From Phoronis australis (Eukaryota; Phoronida; Phoronidae), in assembly GCA_002633005.1 (NCBI GenBank), contig NMRA01000148.1, positions 574,714 through 638,713 of the forward strand: DNA of 64,000 nucleotides. Direction: 5' to 3'. The position numbers and the translations under genes were made by a program. The notes under the pieces were generated by a model. That model was not told the DNA's origin. It saw only the letters and a program-made list of their open reading frames with translations, and did no database searches. Every line of letters starts with the position of its first letter. Within the stretch, counting starts at the first letter, position 1. Positions 25,893-38,480 of the stretch are shown piece by piece.

Positions 25893-28800
25893 ATGTTCGG
25901 CCAAAAGCGAGCGAATTATTTAAAGTTAAAAACTAACCTGAGAGTAGTTATTCACCGATTGAAGCTGTTGGAAAAGAAGAAAAGTAAGTTTCTGATTGAC
26001 GTGGTTACAGAGTCAGAGTCGGAGAGTTGTTATTGTAACCGTGCGTTATGGCGTTATGCGTTTACTTTACCGCTCTACTCACATACTACTGAATCGTCGA
26101 TTCAGCATAAAATCTACTGAACAGCAACAAAATAAATTACTGATAGTTTCATTGTTGTCATCCTTCTAAAACAATTTAAAGTAGATGTTAGTACCGGATT
26201 CATCACTAGTATAGTAGTATACACAGCATTCTGTTTTGTATCACAAATCACATTACTAAAGGGCGTGACACACTATTGTCACAGCGTATCAGTGCTGGTC
26301 CTTAAGCGCCGGGTAAAATCCAGTTAAAAAGATTGTCATTTTATTTAAGACTTTAAAAGAACAACTCTGACCGCACAATTCACTGTTTTACTGGTGAGTG
26401 TTGATATTGATATAGTAATATTGTATATAAATGTTGATTAAAACATGTCTTTTCAAGATAAATGTTGTAACTGGTCTTGCTCATTTACTCACTTAATGAG
26501 GCCGCGATCAGCAATAAGTAAGCACTGACAGTCTGCAGAACTGACATGGGTTTTAAATAAGTACCTGTTTAGAATAAACGCCAGGTCAAAAATAAGCGCT
26601 CAGGCACTAGTACGTGACACAATGCTACCTATGCTGGTGTTGACTGCCAGTAAATGCGCAGCACCAAGTCGGACCTAGATACAGACTGTAAATTTTTCTT
26701 TGTGTTATACTGCATACAGGATGTACATAGAGCTGTTCAGAAGTTTCAAGACTCGGAATGATTGCCTATATGAACTAAATAGGCAAAATGACAAACAAAT
26801 GATGTTTCATATATCTTCTGCCTATCTTATGTGCGATACAAACAGGCTAGTCTATTTAGAAAATTTCTAAATAAGGAAGACAATACAGTCAGAAATGTGA
26901 CTGTTTTAGTCATAATAACTGTGAAGCATAGATATTATGGTAGTTGACTGTATATCAGTGTGTGCAATGGTGAACAAAAAAGAGTGCTGGGAATGCTTAA
27001 CAGTAGATCAGATTCTTGATATCTGTATGTGAAAACCACTGTTGTTTGTAGCAAGTAAAAATGACAGGCTATTTCTTGGTAGCAACAAACAGCTTGTATT
27101 GCATATTTGAAAATTTAATAATNNNNNNNNNNNNNNNNNNNNNNNNNNNNNNNNNNNNNNNNNNNNNNNNNNNNNNNNNNNNNNNNNNNNNNNNNNNNNN
27201 NNNNNNNNNNNNNNNNNNNNNNNNNNNNNNNNNNNNNNNNNNNNNNNNNNNNNNNNNNNNNNNNNNNNNNNNNNNNNNNNNNNNNNNNNNNNNNNNNNNN
27301 NNNNNNNNNNNNNNNNNNNNNNNNNNNNNNNNNNTACCCCCCCCCCAAAATTGGTTTTAAATTCATTGTTGCAATGTACTCCATTGTATTTTGTTATCAT
27401 TAAGTTGGTTACCTGTTTTTTATTCAGGAACCATAGGTCTCTAAGATACAGGACTCTGTTCGTCAAATGTGTAGTATTGTGCACTTCAATGTGGTGCTTC
27501 TTCAAAGTTATTCCACTGTTTTTGAATTACTACTTTCCATTTACACTTCAAGTCTAACTGAATATAAGAAAACTGTTGTGATTCTGTCTGCTTAGTCCTG
27601 AAAAACTATTTAAATAATGCATGTTAAAAATATTTAGCTATGCAATTGAGATTAAGTATCGTTTTATTGTTTTTCAGCTGAAAAGGCATTGAAGGATAGG
27701 AAAGAAATTGCTGACTACTTACAAGCAGGAAAAGTCGACAGAGCTAGAATAAGGGTAACTAACTTAACGACTTATTTCCGTATTCAGTGTTTTGTCATTT
27801 TCATTGCTAGAGAAACTGGAAATATTTATTACCTTTGCTGGTTTTTGTTTCAAGCAAGACAGTTTTTTTGTCTAAGATGGTCACGTTTACCTTGAGAAAA
27901 ACAGCTGAAATTGATTCTTCTGTGTCAACAATTTTAGAGTCATTTGTCAAATGCTATGCCACCTTGTATGTAATTTCTTTAATTTTCCTTAATGATGTTT
28001 TAGGCTCACTTGTCTGTGCACAGTATGTGTATTGTAGGTATAACTGCCACAAGAAACTTGGTATCTGTAATTATCCAGACATTGATGTGGTTGGCAAATC
28101 AGCTCTTCACAAAAGTTTTCAACGAACTATCAATCATTTTATCCATCTCCTCTCATAAAATTTTCATCAATTTCGGACAAAAATAAGCAAAAGGTGCCCT
28201 CCTTTCAATCTTCAAGGGTTTCTAACATTGTTGGTAATAGTCACTGTTTCTCAAAATATTGTCTGTTAACAGATATGTTTTAGAACTTTAAAATCATAGA
28301 ATTTATTTAATGAATCTTATCTTTTATAAAAAATTTAAAAGTTTTTTTTATCGGCTTTATTGTGTCCCAAATTTGTGAGATTTTACCAAATTTGTTCTGT
28401 TCAAATTACACTGTCACCTCCTAGTGGCATTTTAATGACACATGCCTCAGTAGATACAAGGTTACATCTGCTTCCTTTGAAATTGGCAGGTTCTAGTTGT
28501 TGTGACACTAATATTGAATTGTTCTGACATTTTAAAACTTATTTATATCAGGATCAAAAGTTTTTTTAGTAAAAATATCACTCGAGGATTAGTGGTTTAT
28601 TATTGATGAGAATTGTTGTTTATTCAACTACAATGCATACAGTTTTTTTTGAAGTATGACTATTTGCATACTTCAGTACATAAATGTTTGAAAGTTCCTT
28701 TTTATATGAAGTAATATTACACACAAGTAATATGTCTCAGGCAGTGAGTGTACTTTCGCCCAACTTGTTTATCGACATTTTTCAACTCTGCTTGTAGTGC

Positions 28801-31800
28801 ACAGGCTGTGGCTTAGCAGTAACATGTGCGCTTGCAAGTTCTGAGACCCAAGTTCAAATCCCTCGCAAGCCAAGTTTGGAATTTCCCGCCGAATAGATAT
28901 GTCATTCTGTGACTTAAACAAAAAGGTTATTAAATGGTCATATGTTTAGAAAAATCACAAAAAGTGGTGGATAATTAGTATTATTAATTATGCACTGTTA
29001 TAAAATAGTTTTAAATTGGATACTTTTGCAATTAAAACATTTTATTTACCTATCTAGATGTAAAAAATGATTCCCAGTTTGTGTCATTTCCTTAAAATAT
29101 TAGAAAGAGAATTTTATATTCAAAGAGGAATTTTATTAAATGGCAATTTAGATGAATACCATGCAACCTGGAGAAACTGGTTAACAATAACTTTTGCCTG
29201 ACAACATCCTACTAAAAGTGGGTGGGTATGTTGAGGGGTGGGTGGGTGTGTGTGTGCATGTGTGTATGTTAAGATTTTTTGTCTTACATGTCTTTGTATT
29301 TCTGTTCTGTATACCAATAAAAAAAATTAAAAAAAAGAAATAAAAATATGCACTGTTATTATTATTGTTGTCGTTATTGTTGAAGGTGGAACACATTGTA
29401 AGAGAAGACTACTTGGTCGAAGCCATGGAAATCCTGGAGATGTTCTGTGATCTGCTGCTGGCCAGGTTTGGCCTCGTAGAGAAGGTCAAGTAAGTATTAC
29501 ACACTCTTGCAGGGGTGACTTTTTAATTTGAAGTTTTCTCCCATGAATAACACATTAAGCTGGTTTTCAGCATCTGGGACCCCTGTATGTAACTATTGCC
29601 TGAATGACTGAAATTGGATGAGATAACCTTTAATGACCTTTTTCGGATTCGTTTGCTAATTTTGTTCCAACATTTGGTTTTCTGTTCTCAGGGAGATGGA
29701 TCCTAGTTTGGAAAAAGCCATAGCAACACTTATATGGGCAGCTCCTCGACTAGCATCTGATGTGCCTGAGTTCAATGTGGTGAGTTTGTTGTTCAAATGT
29801 AACTGGTTGACTGTGCCCAGATCTTTGTGAAATTAGGTTATGTTTCAAATTAGCCATTACTCATTCATTCTATCACGTGCTCAAATATGAATAAATGTGA
29901 CACATGTTATCAATACTTGTAGATTGCCTATAACCTCGTCGCTAAGTATGGAAAGGAGTTCGGGGAAGAGTGTAAAACAAACAAACTGGAATTGGCTGAC
30001 GAGACAGTCGTGCACCGAATGAGCATTTATTCGCCCCCTAAAGAGTTGATTGAGAACTACATGGTTGCTATAGCACAGACCTACAAAGTGGACTTTACTC
30101 CAGATCCAACTTGCTACAGAGTAAGACATCAACAAAGCTTTTTGTGAAGTTAAGGGTCACAGTCCTTTACATTATTTCCTGCTGAAAGAATTTTGTGGAT
30201 ATTTTTTGTATTGTTTTTAACTTGACTCTCAGTTGTGTTTCTTTGCAATTTAATCTGGTCTTTCAATCTGTTTAATAAAACTGTAGGAGTTTCTAGTTGA
30301 ATGAATTGCCGTAGATTGTCTCAAGCAACTTTTCATGTTTTCAAGGTTGTCTTATCTGCAGTTGCCATAAGTAAACAATCTGGGGCCTGTTCCAAGAAAC
30401 TGACTTAGTTCATTTTTGACTTAAGTTTAAGATTTGTCTTAATTTCCAATCTTTGAAACTTCCAAATTCGGTAAGTAAGTCAAAATTAAGACAAAACTTA
30501 TGTCAAACACTTAAGTCAAGCTTAAGATCTATTTCTTGAATTGGTTTTGAGACAAATTCAACTTTCACTTTAAAATTTACAAAAATTTAAGATTTGTCTT
30601 AGCTAAGTCAGTTTTGTTGCCAGTTGTCTATTTCTAATCCCCCACAGTTCTTTTATAGGTGGGCGATTAGCAACCTGGCTGGGACTAATTAAAAATACCT
30701 GTACTACATCCAAAACAAGATTGCTGTTGTTTAAAGTCACTTTTTTACTAAAATAGTTCAAGTGGTCATATTCATAAGTTATCAAAAATTGTTTTGTCTT
30801 TTTATTTGGCATTTCTTCTTTTTTCTTGAGCAAAGCAAATCATGCTTCTCACATCCTTGGAATGATATCAAAACATTATTGACAAAGTTGAGTAGGTATT
30901 AATATAAAGACAAAAGAGTATCAATTGTCATTAGATTTTTTTTTTGGTTAAAATACTGACTAAAACTGTAATTTGTATACTACTAATTATTTTGTGTTGT
31001 TTGTTCAACTTTTACTCTTCTGATTGTGTGTTAGGCACAGTGTTCAACTACGCATTTGCTTCCATTGACAGGAACTGAATGAACTTGAAAACACCGGGGT
31101 ACTTATTGACTTTGGTAACCAAGGTGACGGAACAGGAAAAGGTGGTGGCCATGGTGGCACCGGTGGTACTGGTGGGNGCTGTAGGGTCAACAGAAGAGAA
31201 GACATTGGACCCTAATCAAAATAACAGGGTAAGGAAATCTGAGGTTTTGGTGTAACTTTAGAACATTTGTATAAATGACAGAAAGGCATCGATCCAACAC
31301 AATAGTTTTTGCAGACAAAGTTTTGATCAAAAATAGATTATGCCTACAATAATTTACATCACTTTTTCTATTTATGTTTCTGTGTGTCAAATTGAACGCG
31401 TGACTTGACTTCTATTTTTCCAGTTTAATTGCCATTTTTTTCTTATTGCCATAGTGTCTGTTTGTCATCTCAAGTCAGACATTGCTAGAGTTGTCACGAA
31501 GACTTTATGAAAAGGAAATAAAAATTTGACATGATAAAATGTTGATATATTTTGCTAGAACATATTCACATGTTTATCAGGTCATGGTAGATCATCTAAG
31601 GTGTGAAAAAAGTCTTATTTTAACAATAGAAACACATGGTAATGTCTTTGGGACAACTCATGCAACATCCAACTCCTGATGACAAGCAAACAGTGCAACC
31701 ATATGAAAAACTGCAGATTGAAGGTGAAATATCAGTCTTGTGTTCAATGGGACTTGTATTGGGGTTGCTGCCAATTCATACTAATCTCTGATTACTTTTT

Positions 31801-34800
31801 GTTAGACAGCTTAATATATACTCACTCGTAGCCTCTATACAATCTCCTTTCTTCAGGTGTGCAGTTATGAAGCAAAACACAAAGAGACATAATGCACAAA
31901 CACGTTAGAATAGTTGCTATATTTCGAGACAACATGTCTCATCATCAGGCAATAGGTGAAATGAACATGGAGGAAGTGAAATAGTGAAATAAATGGTAAC
32001 AGCGGGTACGGGGGCATACAAGCAGAGAGTGAATGTATCACGCGGTAGGGAGCCCGCAAGCCTAACGGAGCAGAGCCTGCATATGGTACACACCTGTGAG
32101 CTGCTCATTCAGCACAGGCTTTTTGTGGCTGATCAATAGAGACTCCAAAATCTTTAACCAAAATGTGTCATTTTCTACATAACAAATGGTGGTATTGTCT
32201 ACTATTTCTTTCCTAGTTTTTGCCATGTTGGTGTAAAAAGGTGATCTTGAATGTACCCGCCTTGCAAATGCATGGACAACCAGCGGGAGATGGAACATAC
32301 GGTGTGCTCAATGCAATGCTGTTCAGGAGAATGTCAATGAATGCCTGCTACCGAACTGCACTAGTCTCTGTATATTTCTTACTATGTTGTATTTTTAGTA
32401 GACATGTTGACATGATAGGATAGTGCAGCGCTACTTTCTACCCACACCTAGGCAAATTATCACAAAGTCAGTAGTTATGTTATAGATATTATGGGGTTAG
32501 GTAATTAAGTTGTTTCTGCAGTGTAGCCTTTGAGGGAACATGTCGGGTAACATTTAGAATTTTATTGTCAATTTATATATATGAAGTCAATGAGTTCAAG
32601 CTGTGCCAAAATTCTAATCGCTTGTGCGGTGAGGTGTTATTGCCATTTTATATTTTCCATTTTCTTTGTTTATTAGGTATTCTATTGCTTGTGTGACTTT
32701 CTTATGTCATGTCCGAATTCACATCATGACTTTTGTGGACCTTTGCAGAATCTACCAAATCCAAGTGCTCCATTTGAAATTCCCGACTTACCCACAGTTC
32801 CTGGCAATACTCAGCCCATGCCATTCAATTATCCATCGCCCCAGCAACTATTAAATCCTGGTGGACACAGCCAGACCACACCGTATCCTCCACAGGCACC
32901 AACTGGCACTGTGGGATTCAACCAAGGCAATCTGTACCCTGCCACACCAGGAGTACCTCCACCAGGCATGAGCTCCACACCTCCCGTTGGAGGGTATCCA
33001 CCAGGACCTCCAGTATATAATGGTGCAGGACCTCAGGTAGATGAAAACGACTTGTTAAAAATTTGAATGACATATTAATTCTTTTCTGTTACAAAGCTGA
33101 AGGCATAGTTTATTTTCATTGCTTAATTACTTCCAATTGCCTTCATTTGATGTGGTAAGATAATGCAAATAGTAGGAAGATCATTTTTATGTGACAGGCT
33201 TTCATGAAGTTTGGTAAATAAGTTTCTATTAAGAAATTGGCAATACCTTTCTTTATGCAAACAGATTTGACGTATTGTGCACCACCTAATGATCATTTTT
33301 ATTATTTACGCATATGCCTGTATCTGCCAAACCACTCAAAGGATCGTTATGAAAATGGGCAGTTATATTCCTGTTGAGAAGACCACATTTGTCATTGATT
33401 TTTGGACTGGTCAGACTATTGCTGCATCCCCTAGTGGCACTTTTTGTGTGTGTGTTTGCGACTGTATATCTTTAACCCCTCTCAGGATCTTTGTGAAATT
33501 TTGGCAAATGCTTTTTTATATAAATATGTGGGCGCATTATTATTATGCCGTCATCTCCGTCCGTCTGTCCGGGCAGCGTCCATCCGGCATCCGTCCGGCA
33601 TCCGCTGCTCTATCTTCAAAACCATGTATGCTCATCAGGTTGTGCTCATATGTGTTCCTTTCATGGATGGGACAGCATGAGCGAACTTTTGGACAGATCC
33701 GACTACCGGTGTGACCCCCAGTGGCAATTTTAGTTTTTTACGTTTACCTCTGTATATTCAAAGGTCCTCGAGATATTTTCATAAAATTTGGCATACAGGC
33801 ATCTATTAGTGAGATGACTCTATCCTTCCGTTTTCTGACGGATTTGACGTAGTTTGCGCCACCTAGTGGCCATTTTTACTGTTTTCGAGTCTGTTTTTTG
33901 ACGTCCAACCCTTTATCAACCAAACTGCTCTATGGATGATTGTGAAAATTGGGCATATATCTTCGTACTGGGAAGAGGATAGCTGACTATTTTGGACAGC
34001 ACTGACTACTGTGGCACCTCCTAGTGGCGTTTTGTTTTCTCTGTGTCTGTGGCTGTATCTCCTAAATGCTCTGCAGGATCTTTATGAAATTTCGCAAGTG
34101 TATTTGCATGGAGGTGAGAGCGGATGACAGCCATGTTTAGATGGATCCAGCTACCAATGTGCCCCCTGGTGGCAATTTAATTTTTTCCATTTTCCTCTGT
34201 ATCTTTGGAAGTCCTTGGTGGATTTTTATCAAATTTAGCAATTAGGTTTCTGTTAATTAGGCGATGGCACCTTCTGTTTTTAGATGAATTTGACATAGTG
34301 TACTCCACCTAGTGGACGTTTTTTCTTATGTTTGAGTCTGTTTTAGGCATCCATCTCCCTATCGGCCAAACCACTCTAAGTATTGTTTTAAAAATTGTTA
34401 GATGTGTTTCTACTGGGAGGAGCGTAGTTGACAATTTTTGGACAGTTTGACAATTGTGGCACCCCCTAGTGGAAGTTTGCTTTTTTCACATCTGCAGTCA
34501 ATTCTTCCGGCATGATTTTCATGCAAATGTATTTCTATGAACGTGACAACAGATGACAAAGTTTTGACATATGTGACTACCACTGTGCCCCTAGTACCAG
34601 TTTTAAATTTTTTACGGTTTTGGGAGGTATGTTCCTATTCAGTACAGCATTGCTGACTTGCTATGCACCCCTTAGAAGCTATTTTAAGTTTACTTGCATT
34701 GCTCAATTTAGTGGGAATGTTTAAAATAGTAATTATGCCTTGTGTCTGAGTTTTGTGCGATACACACGGTGGCGTTGCTCTCATTTTGAATGTGATCCTA

Positions 34801-35732
34801 TTCAGAAATGCAGACCAGTTTTATTTGTTTGTTGAAAATGTTTCCTATGTTAGACAATTTATACACTGTATGATTAGTATTTCCACCTTCTTTGTTTCAG
34901 AATTTGCGACCACCACAACCACCAAGTTACGATGCCACAATGAGTGCACAGGTTAATGGTATGTAGACGTCTGCTCATTAAATATTAAATAGACATTTGC
35001 TTCAGATAATTGCCTTCAAATTCAAACTCACTGCATAGGTTTTCAAACTTGACAAGGTGGAATTTAAACTCGCTTCCTCACAGAGCCAAAACAGGTTGTG
35101 CAGACTACTGGTGTCTCATACCATGATACCAAGCAGATCATTCGTGTTCTCAGCATGTTAAATTTGGTGTCAAAAGCCGACTAGCTGTGACGGCCATGGC
35201 CAGAACTGGACTGTTAATATAAGCGCCAGTGAATGTGTAAATTCCTGTTTGGTAGCAGAAACCAAGTGTCATCATGTCGATCACCATTTTAAGACTAGTT
35301 AGTTAAGAGTTTATTGGGCCATTTTGTGATTGTATTGTTGTTCATGCATATCAAGCTTGAGGATATTAAGTTTTACGAATGCATCTGGTGAACGTAATAT
35401 GCAATTACAAAGAATTTATAATAAATCATGGAATGAAGTTTCAGTCGAATTGGCGAAAGTATTTTGTTTTCAACAAAATGAATAAGTATGGAGTACACTG
35501 GTTGTTATGTGAGATCCTTTTATCATTATTACTTAGTACTGTGATATCAGTTTAAGTACTGAATGAATTGTGTAACATTTTAGATCCAGTTGACTTAGGA
35601 GGGATCATTCCGCAGCTACCATCAGTTCCAGGAAGTTTGCCAGGGGGCGCTGGCAGTAACTCTGCTGGGGGTGATGATGTAGACTTTGATGATCTCACAA
35701 GACGGTTCGATGAACTCAAGAGGAAGAAGTAA
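25893..35732 (+). CDS. IST1: IST1 homolog, ESCRT-III regulator, 9 exons, complete
   Basis: IST1 binds CHMP1 and the AAA ATPase VPS4 and controls ESCRT-III filaments in abscission, endosomal sorting and tubule scission. Exons: 25893-25983, 27678-27754, 29386-29489, 29692-29779, 29923-30120, 31072-31228, 32749-33036, 34901-34958, 35584-35732; about 402 residues (human 366). The IST1 fold spans about residues 8-190: NLRVVIHRLKLLEKKK, RKEIADYL.AGK..RARIRVEHIVREDYLVEAMEI, then the LLLARFGL and LIWAAPRL motifs. A Gly-rich stretch and a Pro/Gly-rich linker follow. The end, VDFDDLTRRFDELKRKK, is the MIT-interacting motif that contacts VPS4 and other MIT proteins. The sixth exon contains one N (31177); the frame stays open only if it is counted as zero bases. 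Intron 1 holds a 212-base gap. The 10-kb gene is rich in repeats. Confidence 0.95.
27123..27334. other. assembly gap of 212 N in IST1 intron 1
   Basis: A run of unknown bases between the first two IST1 exons. The coding sequence runs on in frame from exon 1 to exon 2, so no exon needs to be missing here. Confidence 0.98.
28797..28875 (+). repeat. tRNA-like SINE relic in IST1 intron 2
   Basis: An A-box-like segment (tggcttagcagtaacatg) is followed after about 30 bp by a B-box-like segment (aagttcaaatccc), giving tRNA-like spacing. Its 5' end has no proper acceptor stem, so it is a SINE relic and not a tRNA gene. Confidence 0.45.
30381..30620. mobile_element. foldback MITE in IST1 intron 5
   Basis: AAACTGACTTAG near 30398 reappears inverted as CTAAGTCAGTTT near 30604, and the inner parts (taagatttgtctta and relatives) are also mutually inverted. 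The interior is a set of cttaagt/acttaag repeats. The 5' end (ggggcctgttccaag) resembles that of the element at 46499-46900. Confidence 0.5.
31860..32345 (-). mobile_element. Penelope-like retroelement fragment with hammerhead-like terminus
   Basis: On the minus strand a short open frame (32298-32062) ends with WLKILESLLISHKKPVLNEQ and a stop. This resembles the C-terminal end of the GIY-YIG endonuclease of Penelope-like elements, where a Glu-containing helix is followed by KP.LN. About 110 bp downstream is a hammerhead-type core: CTGATGA (31942-31948), a 6-bp stem GAGACA/TGTCTC with a 3-base loop, then GAAA (31922-31925). Terminal hammerhead motifs are known from Penelope-like elements. The reverse transcriptase domain is absent. 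It lies in IST1 intron 6. The family call rests on short motifs. Confidence 0.5.
33277..34700 (+). repeat. A-B-C higher-order array of ~145-bp monomers
   Basis: A motif of the type CCCCTAGTGGC recurs about once every 125-158 bp (near 33280, 33428, 33712, 33858, 34016, 34160, 34304, 34460, 34585). The sequence after it cycles through three types: A (catttttact..tgagtctgtttttt..tccatc..catc..ccaaac), B (tgtctgt.gctgtatctcctaaa...caggatctttatgaaattt) and C (caatttta.tttttacgtttacctctgtat.ttcaaagtcc). Three A-B-C cycles of about 450 bp are visible, with one ~130-bp insertion at about 33531-33660. It lies in IST1 intron 7. Confidence 0.7.
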
Positions 35733-35934
35733 ACGATGGAAACTTAAAATATTTTTAAGTGAGGTTGAGGGTTGCTTTTGAAGCTCCACAAATGTACAAC
35801 TTCAAACTGAGACAAAACAACTATGAGATGATTTAACGTGTAAAAAATATGACCTTGAAGTGTTAGCTCACATTACTTGAGAAGTTATATTTGTTCTTTN
35901 CTTTACGAAATTGTGTAAGTATATTTATATGATG

Positions 35935-36800
35935 TTAGCAACGGAAGATGACGACTTTTGGACGGATCCGACTACCGGTGTGTCCCTAGTGGCAATTTTA
36001 GTTTTCTACGCTCACCTTTGTATCTTCAAAAGTCCTGAACGGATTTTCATGAAATTTGGTATGTAGGCACCTATTAGTGAGATGACGCTATCCTCCCGTT
36101 TTCGGATGGATTCGACCTAGTTTGCGACACCCAGTGGCCATTTTTACTGTTTTTGAGTCTGTTTTTTGGCGTCCACCCCTCTATCAACCAAACCGCTATA
36201 AGTATGATTGTGAAAATTGGCATGTACTTACTATGAAGAGGACAGTTGATGCTGAATTTCCCATGACTTTGATTACTGTGGCGCCTCCTAGTGGAATTTT
36301 TTTTGCGCCCATGACTGTTTCTCCCAAACCGTTTGCAGGATCTTTAGTAAATTTAGCAAGTGTATTTATGTGATGTTGACAACGAACGATGACGACTTTA
36401 GGATGATTCTGACTACCGGTATGCCTCTAGTGGCAATTTTACATTGACCTCTGTATTTTCATAGGTTTTCAGGTGCATACTTTGTGTTACTTCGTGACTA
36501 TGAAGGAAAAGTTCCAAGTAGAAATTTGTTTCTGGCATTCTAATGCTGTGCTAATCTCGTATGTTGGTAAACTTGTTTTTAATTCCATGTTTCTGTGGTG
36601 CTTTAAGCAACTGATGTATAGGATGTGCTTGTATTATGAAGATCACTCACATTTTGCCCCTAGCCTATTGAGACAATGACCATGCCTTTCCATTTTGCAA
36701 AGTACAACATACTACATATATGCCCTCTACTGGCCACTTTATGGTACCAATAAACAACCCTAGAAGGATACCACATACAGTGCAATTGTGGGCGCATTTC
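35935..36800 (+). repeat. second copy of the A-B-C repeat with unique 3' tail
   Basis: Monomers in order C, A, B, C (motifs near 35983, 36127, 36283, 36424) are followed by a 300-bp tail ending ...gtgcaattgtgggcgcatttca. The tail and its end point recur in the inverted copy at 54262-54815, so the element has a defined 3' end and moves or duplicates as a unit. It starts 200 bp after the IST1 stop codon and may lie in the IST1 3' untranslated region. Confidence 0.7.
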
Positions 36801-38480
36801 ATTGTTCTTCGTTGCTCTTGTTTATATTTTATCAACTGGATATCTACTATCCACCAATTTGTTCTTTAACTGTTGTGACTGGTTATAGGTAATTTTTATA
36901 TTGTAGTTTATTTGATTCACTGAAAAACTTGCATTGAGTCATTTGATGTTCACACAGTTGTTAACAAAAACCTATTGATCTGGATTTCTTTTGTGGGGTA
37001 TTTGTGACTGGAATCAATGTACTTGTGGGTGGAATCAATGACCATTGTTAACAATGTAAGGTTGTTATTCTACAAATATGTACTTTTGTAAATCAAACAT
37101 TTTTAAACATAATGCAATTTCTGTCCCGAAGTTTTCATTCAAGTTCTTGAAGAAAAGGGTTCTGGCTGTATCTCAATGTGTCAAATTTAAATGTTGTGAA
37201 TAGCAACATACAGAAGATTTCTCTGTTACATAATGATCTTATTATAAATAAATTCATGATAACTTTGATACATTGAGGTTTATTAAGATCTCTCATTTTT
37301 ATTTGTCACAAATTTACTGTCACATGTGTAATAGATATGAAATGAAAATCAAAAATATTAGGCAACAGACCTCCGATAGCTCTGATAGTAGGCCATCTCA
37401 CTGCACCCCATAAATAAACAACATTAAACTATGCTGTAGCAACAAAAGTATATCAACAAAAAAGAAATAAATAACACTGCAAATATAAAGTACTGCATAA
37501 ACATGTGAATTAAAAAATAGTCAAATAAGACAATGTAATCTGGACGAGAACAGGCAATGAATCTATCACATCAAACAAAATGTAAAAATATTGCACTGAA
37601 AGGTTAATAAAACACAAACTAACAATCAAATAATGCTAGATATTTTCTATTACTATATTGTATAACTTGCGTTTGACTCAATAAAACTTTGCAGTGATGT
37701 GTGGTAGAGTTGCAGTGGCCATACTTTCTTCAAAAATGATTTATTGAAAACAATACTCGAACGAAATGTCCTTCATAGCATGGGCGCACCCGGTGGGAGG
37801 GGGGCTCAAATGAGCCCCCCAATTTGGAAAATTGGGCAAAAAGGTCTGCCTCAGTGAAACAGAAAATCCGAGTAAATGAGACAAAAGTGCACAAAGTCAA
37901 CGGGAAGTTGGTGCGGATGCACGCTTTTTTTTTAGTCCTCGATTTTTTTCAGTAAAAGGTCCGCATATCGAAGAATTTGATCCCCCCTTTATTTTAAGCT
38001 GGGTGAGTGCGTGCATAGAGATGTAGAACATTGTGATCACAAGTACACACAACCACGAAAATCGGTAAAACGGAATTTGGTAAAAATGGAAAGAAATCTT
38101 TGTTCTGACTTTTAAAGCTGAATATCAACTCGCTTAGCTCACTAAAAGCGAAAATCCAATTAAAACTTCTACTCTGATAAAATCTGTCTCTTGATAGGAC
38201 TTAATTTTCTATCCAGTTCATATCACAGTAAATGCATGCATGCACCATTAGGAATGGCCAACCCCAATAAACTTCGTGAAACATTTTGCTGATGTTTTTG
38301 ATGCCCTAGTTGGAAAGGAAATAAAATCTTGTCATGTTAGGGAATATGAAATGACATTTCATGAGCGTAAAACATAATTTAATTTTTATTTTTAGCCAGC
38401 TACATGGGTTGAAACGCAGCTTTAACTAAGCCAGCCGTAGGAAAGTGGACGGACTGGAGATGTTTGCATAAATAAAGACT
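36801..38480. other. IST1 to Sel1-like gene interval, no gene seen
   Basis: AT-rich DNA between two converging genes. It holds possible polyadenylation signals for IST1 (aataaa near 37248) and a C/G-rich repeat relic at about 37785-38010 with a 10-bp-arm hairpin (37799-37820). No open frame resembles a protein. Confidence 0.5.

Noticed and set aside
29218-29270. G/T-rich stretch as a regulatory or G-quadruplex element
   Set aside because: Simple low-complexity ggtgggtgggtgtgtgtg DNA; nothing else supports a function.
31630-31723. Open stretch with AG acceptor and GT donor between IST1 exons 6 and 7
   Set aside because: It ends in phase 1 while the next exon needs phase 0; exons 6 and 7 join in frame without it.
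36473-36679. Open frame ([10 protein letters not shown]...) shared with 54310-54696 as a conserved protein
   Set aside because: Both copies are part of the non-coding tail of the A-B-C repeat; the likeness follows from DNA repetition and shows no protein features.
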